Source: Macrotis lagotis (Eukaryota > Chordata > Mammalia > Peramelemorphia > Peramelidae). Taken from it: DNA of 64,000 bases. The stretch lies in the NCBI RefSeq assembly GCF_037893015.1, contig NC_133665.1:99433637-99497636 (forward strand), in the 5' to 3' direction. The notes under the pieces are model-generated. The model was given only the letters and a program-made list of their open reading frames with translations. It did not search any database and was not told the DNA's origin. The position numbers were made by a program, and so were the translations under genes. Shown one piece after another: positions 57,543 to 64,000 of this stretch. The stretch's first letter is position 1; each line of letters starts with the position of its first letter.

Positions 57543-60500
57543 GTGAGTTCCCTCCCCACTTGTCTCCCTCTCCCCAAGTACAGAATCTTGAGTGATAGAC
57601 CCTGTCAAAGTGTGTGTGGGGTGTGTGTGTGGAGATTTAAGCTCTATCTCAAGGTTTTAAGGTCATTCCTAAGCCTGACAAAATATCCTATGGGTAACTA
57701 TGAGGGAGGTTCAATTGGGAATAGTTCTGGTCACTGGAAGAACTGCAGATTTCCCTCCAGCCCCAGAACAATGGACAGAATAAAGTGGTTCTGGACTCCC
57801 CTAGAAAAGCCTCTTGGGAGAAGCAAGTCTTAAGCTTTGGGGTTTTTTTTTTGTTTATTTGTTTTATATATCTTTATTTTTTATTAGAGCAATTTCCAGA
57901 AAATTTCTCCTCATCTCTCTCCACCCTCTGCCTTGTGGAAAAAGAGAGCCACAAATTAAAACAGCTGACTTGCCCTTTCCCTCTATCCTCCATGACCCTT
58001 AAAAGAACATCTTGGAAAGATGTCTTGTGGTAGAGAAAAAGTTAAGTTAAACCAATTTCTGGCACTCCTTTCTGAGAGTGTATGCAAAGTTCTGTGCCTC
58101 TACCTCTCAAGTGAAAGGAGAGAAATGCATTTCCTCTTCCCTTCTCCAAGGCCAAGATTGATCATTACTGTTATATAATATTATGCTTCATTTTGAGGTT
58201 ATTTTCATTTTAAATTATTTTCATTTTATTTATTGTTTTCTTGGTTCAACTCATTTATTCATTTTATTCATCAAATATCCTTATGTTTCTCTGAATTTCA
58301 TTGAGTTATTTTTTGAAGAAGAGGAGAAACATGATTTCACATAAAGGGAATAGACTATGGGAAGATGTGGGGAACCTATTTTTCAAAGGAATTGGTGGGG
58401 TGATAAGGTGCAGGCAATAGACCAGATCTGTCCAAAAGAGAGAACAGGGATTATTGTGCAAGGTAAGAGAGAGTGCCCAGAGCTCCAAAGAGCTCATTCT
58501 AGCCTGGGAAAAATAATAAAATTTAATAAATGCTGGATGGGGGAGAGTGTTCCTGAAATACCATTGCCCACAAGATTTTTTTTTAAAAATCCTCTTTGCA
58601 TTCTAAATATTCCCCTGTGATTTCATGTATCTGTGGTTTCCATTAGAACACTTTTCTAAGTGAGGTAGGGTCTCCAGAATTCTTGCTAAACACACCTAGG
58701 TCACATATTCCCTCAATAGTACCTGTTGTCCCATTGGAGATGAGGAATTGAGGGATTTTCATATTTTCAAGCAGGGGGTTATTAAACAATGAATGGCTTT
58801 GATGGAGGAGGGGAGAAGCCTGAACAAATGGTGAAGGTCACACAAGAATTAAATAGAAAAACTTTTTTTCCAGCCTAGGTCTTCTCACCCTAAAACATAC
58901 TATATGAATCATGGGTCCTGGAAACCGGAAGGAGGCAAAGGTAGGAGGGGAAAGATTTGCATCCTAGGAAAGTCTTCAAAGACAGACTTTGTCTGTCTTC
59001 CAATGTGTAGGATCATCTTCACTCCTCTCATCCCTGTCTTTGATGCTTCCTTCAACTCTCTCTCTCTCCCAGGATGGGAACCGGATCCTCCGATTCATCC
59101 TCCAGGAAACCAAATGCCTTAAGTCAGAGAATCAGAATCCCGATCAATGTGAAGTCAAAGAAGAAGGGGTAAGAACTCCTTATTATGTCTGGGATAACCC
59201 CACCATAATACTCCAACCCACAATCAAATGTGATAGTAGCATCAAAGGATTAAAGAGTTTTACACCAGTCATATAGGCTGCTAACCTCAAGTCTGATCAT
59301 CCATATAGGTTTGAGTAGACATCAAGGCAGTTTACTAGTCCTTCTGCTTTGGGAAGAGAAAAGAAGTGTTTCAGGCAGTCAGGTTAATACCAATTGTGTT
59401 GACTAATGGTGGGATCTGATATTGCCTTTTCACATCCCATTTTCCAAAATGAATAGATTTTGAAGGGAAAAGAGCAAAGGATTGGGAGGCTGAGGTTTTA
59501 GATTCAATTTTGCCTCTATCATTTCTTACTTATATGACTGTGGCAAAGTCACTTCACCTTTTGGCCTTTTCTCTTTTTCCTATTTATATATAATGAGGAG
59601 AGGGGAGGAGAGTGATAGAATGTTGACACTAGGGAGGATCTTAGAGGTAATCTAATCTAACTGTCCTATTGTCAAGATGGGAAAACAAAGACCCAGATAG
59701 AGGAAATCACTTGAACAAGATTATAGAAGGAGGTAGAAGTATGATCTCTAAGGTTTTTCCATCTCTTATGACCCTTATGACTCTCTACATTTCCCTTATG
59801 ATCCAGTCAAGAGTCCTTGAACAAGTCACTCTTGGTATTTATGAGATACTAATATTTATAGTGTGTCCCAACATTGTGATGCTTTAAGGTTTACACAGTG
59901 CTATACAAATATTACATCATTTTATCCTTACAACAACTCCATAAAGTAGGTGCTCTTATTTTCCTTAATATGAGGCTACCCAAGGCTAAATGGCTAAGTG
60001 GCTGGTCCAGGATCACATAACTCTAAATTAGAGTCTGAGTCTGGATTTAAATTCAGTTCTTTCTGACAGGTTGGATGCTCTATCTGTTTTGCCCTCTAAC
60101 TGCACCTAGTTACCTTTTGGTTATGAAGGACTAGAAAAGGAAAATAAAAACCTCAGTCTAGTTCCAAACTAATACAGATTAAGAGTTTTCAGGGAATCAA
60201 GTTAATAAAGCTTAAAGTTGCACTAAGAATTTTTGGGATGCTCTAAATAATGTCAGCAAAGGTTTTGATGGTGATAGTCACTATGTTTAGTTGGCCATTT
60301 ACTATATTTATTATTATTATTATTATTATTATAATACATCTATACTACAAAATATAGGGAACAGCAGGGTGATCATTGGTGAGCTGTGCCCTAACCCTAG
60401 TAACCAGAAAGAGGTCACACTCAGCATTCTGTTTCCACCTATCAAGTAGCCCAACTCCCTGGCATGACTTGGGATACATACCTAGGTCTAAAGTCAAGAA

Positions 60501-61142
60501 TCTCTCAGGATGAACTCATGACACCCTGGGGAATTTTGTTGTTGTTCTTTTTTTAAATGTATTGACCTCTTTTGTTCTTACATTTCCATTGCTTCCCAAT
60601 ATATTCCTTCCCAATCCTCTACCAAGAGAACAACCCTTTATAAGAAAATTTAAAAAAGTGAATTTTTTCAGAATTAGCAAAACTAAGCAGCTCAACTAAA
60701 AAAAAGCAGTCTATGCCTTTTTCTGCATCCTTAGTCCTTCACTGCTGCAGAGAAGGGAAGGAAGTTCATTCTTGTAGTATCTGACTAAGTTTGGTCATAA
60801 GAATTACTCAGCCTTTGCTTTCCATTGAGGTAGTCAATCTGTATATTCCCTCTCCCTTTTTTTTGCTTACTTCCCTTTGGATCAGTTCATATAGGTCTTC
60901 CTAGGTTTCAATCCTGATAAATTCTATCACTCAAGCAGTCATTCATCCTAAAGAAATAGCCCAGGAGACAAGAGGGGAGAAAAGTCAGGAGCATCTGATT
61001 CCTGAGAGAGCAGAATTACTTAATGGCTCAAATTATTACCTTTTTTTCTTTGTCCTCATAGCTGGTGGAATTCTGTGAAGGAAAGATTCCCTTTGCCAAT
61101 GGTGGAGTGGTGTTTGGACCCTTTTGTGATTATGATGTTTAA
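57369..61142 (+). CDS. CATH: Cathelicidin gene D, cathelin-only product
   Basis: Exons 57369-57542, 59073-59168 and 61062-61145, all phase 0 with GT-AG sites. The 116-residue product has a signal peptide (MGRSLLLLCVALTVTTLSSQ), the LLDRYNKRHNKFIF motif, and all four cathelin cysteines (KCLKSENQNPDQC; FCEGK; PFCDY). It ends at a TAA (61140-61142) two codons before the exon 3 donor, so no antimicrobial tail is made. The stop is within a few bases of the last exon junction, so nonsense-mediated decay is not expected. The start chosen is the ATG at 57369 that aligns with the other copies; the longer frame from 57324 has no ATG. It may be a secreted cathelin domain or a gene in early decay. Confidence 0.8.
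57936..58022 (+). repeat. Copy of the proximal promoter inside gene D intron 1
   Basis: About 85 bases repeat the block at 57247-57330, including ATTAAAACAGCT and CCCTTAAAAGAACATCTTGG. It is bracketed by CTTGTGG at both ends (about 57932 and 58024). Details such as CTCCATG resemble copy A more than the adjacent D promoter. Intron 1 of A and of C lacks it. Confidence 0.75.
59073..59168 (+). CDS. CATH: Gene D exon 2
   Basis: 32 codons, DGNRILRFILQETKCLKSEN onward to KEEG before GTAAGA. Confidence 0.9.
59870..60120 (-). mobile_element. Old CORE-SINE in intron 2 of gene D
   Basis: Inverted partner of 2436-2690 and of the split copy at 38060-38500. Confidence 0.68.
60307..60332. repeat. (TTA)n microsatellite
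   Basis: Eight or so TTA units in intron 2 of gene D. Confidence 0.92.
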
Positions 61143-61145
61143 GTG
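61062..61145 (+). CDS. CATH: Gene D exon 3 with in-frame stop
   Basis: 28 codons long like exon 3 of C, reading LVEFCEGKIPFANGG, then VVFGPFCDYDV and TAA in codon 27. The donor GTGAGT is intact. Confidence 0.85.
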
Positions 61146-62051
61146 GTGAGTTTTACAACCAGAAGATTTTGGATATGAAGGAAGAGTGTGACCCTGAACT
61201 TGACCTTTCTATCTTCCCCTTTTCCCAAAGAATTCCCTTCTCTAGACTTCAGGAAGGAGTCTTGGGGAAGAGTGTGTAACTTTAAGCTACTTTATGTTCC
61301 CATTAACTTGAATTCTTCCATGTAAAAAAAAGGATTAAGTTTCTTTTACTTCATCCCAGAGGTCAGAAATAGAAGCTACAGGTTGAAGATTCCAAGAATC
61401 AGCTTTAGGCATCAGGAACAATAACCCCCCAAAAGAAGACGGCTTTGCTTCAGGAAGCAGTGAGTTCCCCATCCCTGGAACTTTAGGGTACTTCTCTGGT
61501 CCCTTCCAGTGCTGAGATTCTGTGGGATGAATTTTCACTACAAGTGAAAAAAAAGGTGGGCAAGGGAGAATAATCTGGTCTTGGCAGGAAGAAAAGAAGT
61601 TCTGTTAGTTGGTAGGATCTTTTGTAATCCCATGGCATATGCATTTGTTTGTTTTGCCTGTTCTGCCTGTGTTTGAGGACAGGACTTCTTCAAGGGAAAG
61701 TGAAACCAAAAAAGGCAGGTTAGTCTACAAAAAGCCTCCACCTGAACTCATCCTCTTATTCCTCTGGGAATTACCATCTGGTGTCCTATGATCAGACCCC
61801 TTTCTGGGGAGGAAAGAAAGCCATCCAGGACCTCCTGGCATAGAATAGGTGCTGAAATTCCTTATTCAAGTGAAGATACTGAAGACTTCTACTTAGCCTT
61901 AGCTGACCAGAGACTCCTTCCTGACAGCTGGAGTCTTTTCCCTCTCCTCTTCTTGACAGTCCTTGGACTGGCTGTTCTGCCTCAGGTGCTCTTTTTGGGG
62001 CCTTCCTGACTATGAGCTGCCATGGTGATGCTTCCTTTGAAGGTCTTGAAT

Positions 62052-62057
62052 AATAAA
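62052..62057 (+). terminator. AATAAA in intron 3 of gene D
   Basis: A canonical poly(A) hexamer in the last intron, in GAATAATAAACC. Use of it would end the transcript after exon 3 without changing the protein, since the stop lies in exon 3. No similar signal was seen in gene C intron 3. Confidence 0.3.
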
Positions 62058-62551
62058 CCAAATCTCTTTCTGGATCATTTTCACTTCTTCCCAGGACTCT
62101 TCTCTTGACACCAGGCTCCAGGTTCTCATTCCTTTCCTTAACTCTCATTTAACAAGCATTTAAAAACATTTCTAAACCCTGCTCTCAGCCAAGAGCCTAC
62201 TTTTAGTGTTCAATCTGCTCACTGTGTTTTTGACTTCCTCTCCCTGTCATTGGTATTGTTAATTTGAACTCCTGCTGGTGAATGAAGAATATGCCCCTGA
62301 AAGATCCCAAGACCTCTAAGATCAGGAGAAATATTTCTAAGGGGGAGGAGTAGTTTGAGGGGAAGTCTTCCTGAAATTATATCTCCTAAGTGTAGGCAAT
62401 TTCTCTGTTCCATGAGTAAGGAGAGCCCTGTACACTGGGGATACTAGGTGTGAAGGGCTCTAAGACATCCTAATAGTCTTACTGAATTACTGGGCAGCCT
62501 TCTGCCTTCATGAAGACTTAGTCACTGTTTGTGTACTTCTTTTTTCCACAG

Positions 62552-62704
62552 TAGGAAGCTCAGGAAGCATCAGATGGCAAGATATCACCAATCCATGCCT
62601 GGGGAAGCAGTGGCTGTGGTTCCAGTGACTGTGGATTGTGTTTGCTCAAAGGGCAGGCACTGTTAGCCTTTTATTGCAGCATCCCAATTGGTCAGGACTT
62701 GTGA
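62552..62704 (+). pseudogene. Decayed exon 4 of gene D
   Basis: Follows a good CTTTTTTCCACAG acceptor and aligns with exons 4a and 4b (AQEASDGKISP with QEVSNAEISP). The first codon is TAG unless the next AG at 62554 is used. Beyond it, 49 codons stay open but the Arg/Gly codons have turned into Cys and others (GSSGCGSSDCG against ESSGRGNNRGG), mostly CGT to TGT changes at CpG. Because exon 3 already stops, this exon would be 3' UTR. Confidence 0.7.
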
Positions 62705-64000
62705 TTTCAATGTCAATCTAGCAAGCTCTTACCTGGTCTTCTTGTCTCTTGTTTCTTCTTGAATCCAATCTATCCTAGCTACACAGACAAATCAATTTTC
62801 CTAAAGTGACATAGGAAGGAAGGAAGGGAGGGATGAAGGTGGGTAGAGGGAAAGGGGAGAGTCATGAAGAATGGGTTGGAGGGGACAGCGAGGGAAGGAA
62901 TAAGCCTTTATACAGGACCTAATGTGCATCACACACTATGCTAAGCACTTTACAAATATTGTCTCAGTTGATTCTTATAGGGAGGTAGGGGTTTTTATTA
63001 TGCCCATTTTAATTTGAGGAAACCTAAGGCAAATAGAGGTTAAGTGACTTGTCTAAGGTCACACAGCTAATTAAGTGACTGAGGTTTCCTGCCTCCCTGC
63101 CTCTAAGGCCCAGAGTTCAATCCACTGTTGCACTATGGAAGGAATAGGGATTGGACCTAAAATCAAATGTTCTGGATGCTAATACCAACTCTGCTCTTGT
63201 GTAACCTTAAGGAAGTCCATCAACCTATGAGGATTTTTGTTTTCTAAAACCCAAGTTTTCTTGTAAAGACTAAAGATTTATCTCTAAATTCTCTTCCATA
63301 TGTAAAAAATCTATGAACATACAGACCTGATCCTGCTTTTCCCCTGCTCAAACTCCTCTATCGACTAGGTTATGTCAAATCCAAAGATTTTATCCTTATT
63401 AAAGACCCTCCTTACTTTATCTCTCACTATACTTTTTCATATTTATGAATATATTATTTATTTTCCTGAATGGAATAGAAGCTCCTTGAGAGAAGAGACT
63501 ATATAATGTTTTGTTTTGCTCTCCCTAATATCTAGTAGAGTAGACACTAGTAGATACTTAAACATAGACAGACTAACATAGTATTCACTTAAAAAGAGGA
63601 TACATGATGAATTGGAGAGTCAGAAGACCATTTCAGAGGTTATTTCAGTTGTCTAGGCTGGAACTTGTGACATTAGAGAAGGAAATAGATATGAGAGATT
63701 CATTCAACAAAAGTTGGCAACTGAGTGAACATATAGGAGAAGGGAGAGGAAGAAGTTGAGGAAGTTGCCAAGGTTTGAACCCATGGTGACTAGAAGTATG
63801 GTGATACTCATAACATAAATAGGGAAATTTTCAAGGACTTTCCATCTTAAATCTCACCATCCTATGATTTCACAAAAGGTTCATTGGTCCAGAACCCATG
63901 AAAGGCAACACATGTCATAAGGCACCAAGGACCCAAACTTCCCTTTGGGGGGACCCTATCTATTGCTTTCTGTCTCAGATAAACTTGCCTGACTACACTC
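62705..64000. other. 3' flank of gene D
   Basis: 62705-62815 is the inverse of 33530-33650 beyond exon 4b of C (CTTACCTGGTCTTCTTGTCT, CAATTTTCCTAAAGTG). A GGAA-rich tract follows at 62812-62850 and an old CORE-SINE at about 62905-63140 (minus). No gene is recognised up to the edge. Confidence 0.6.

Noticed and set aside
1-64000. Endogenous retrovirus or CRISPR-like array
   Set aside because: No paired LTRs, primer-binding site or retroviral domains were recognised, and no spaced direct-repeat array was seen.

Overview
The window is mammalian, and most likely from an Australian marsupial (perhaps a dasyurid). It is full of young tRNA-derived SINEs (a WSINE1-like family whose right half reads like a tRNA-derived module ending in a short A-tail), older CORE-SINEs with an RTE-type tail, marsupial L1 and HAL1-like LINEs and L2 remnants. 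The opossum SINE1 3' module was not seen. The species call is inference from these repeats.

The only protein-coding family recognised is the cathelicidins, secreted host-defence precursors with a signal peptide, a cathelin domain and a C-terminal antimicrobial peptide encoded on four exons. Four copies are visible. Copy A (minus, exons 3-1 at 1262-6204, exon 4 beyond the left edge) and copy B (minus, exons 2-1 at 20965-22640) are pseudogenes related by a direct segmental duplication (3915-9606 and 20351-26035, about 98% alike by eye). Copy C (minus, 33929-42047) is intact and carries two tandem candidate last exons: 4b, which gives a Gly/Arg-rich then Pro-rich peptide, and 4a, which gives a shorter Arg-rich tail. 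Copy D (plus, exons from 57369) has an intact signal peptide and cathelin domain but stops at the end of exon 3, so it would make a cathelin-only protein. Its exon 4 (62552-62704) is a decayed remnant.

C and D lie head to head about 15 kb apart, and their flanks are also inverted copies. Each cathelicidin copy has a relic of the same hAT-type (ZBED5-like) transposase gene upstream on the same strand (A 7800-9606, B 24230-26600, C 44490-45060, D 53105-55260). The duplicated unit was therefore cathelicidin plus hAT relic, and it spread both directly and by inversion.

Layout: 1-9606 copy A unit; 9607-15204 decayed flank with SINEs; 15205-20209 an L1 insertion holding a nested HAL1-like element; 20351-33450 copy B unit and its long repeat-rich flank; 33450-42110 gene C; 42890-48770 L1 fragments, the hAT relic of C and L2/SINE remnants; 48905-51290 an unusual ORF1-ORF2 fused L1 piece near the centre of the inverted arrangement; 53105-56830 the hAT relic and SINEs of D; 57247-62830 gene D; 62830-64000 flank without a recognised gene. 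All exon limits and homologies were read by eye; no alignment or database search was run.
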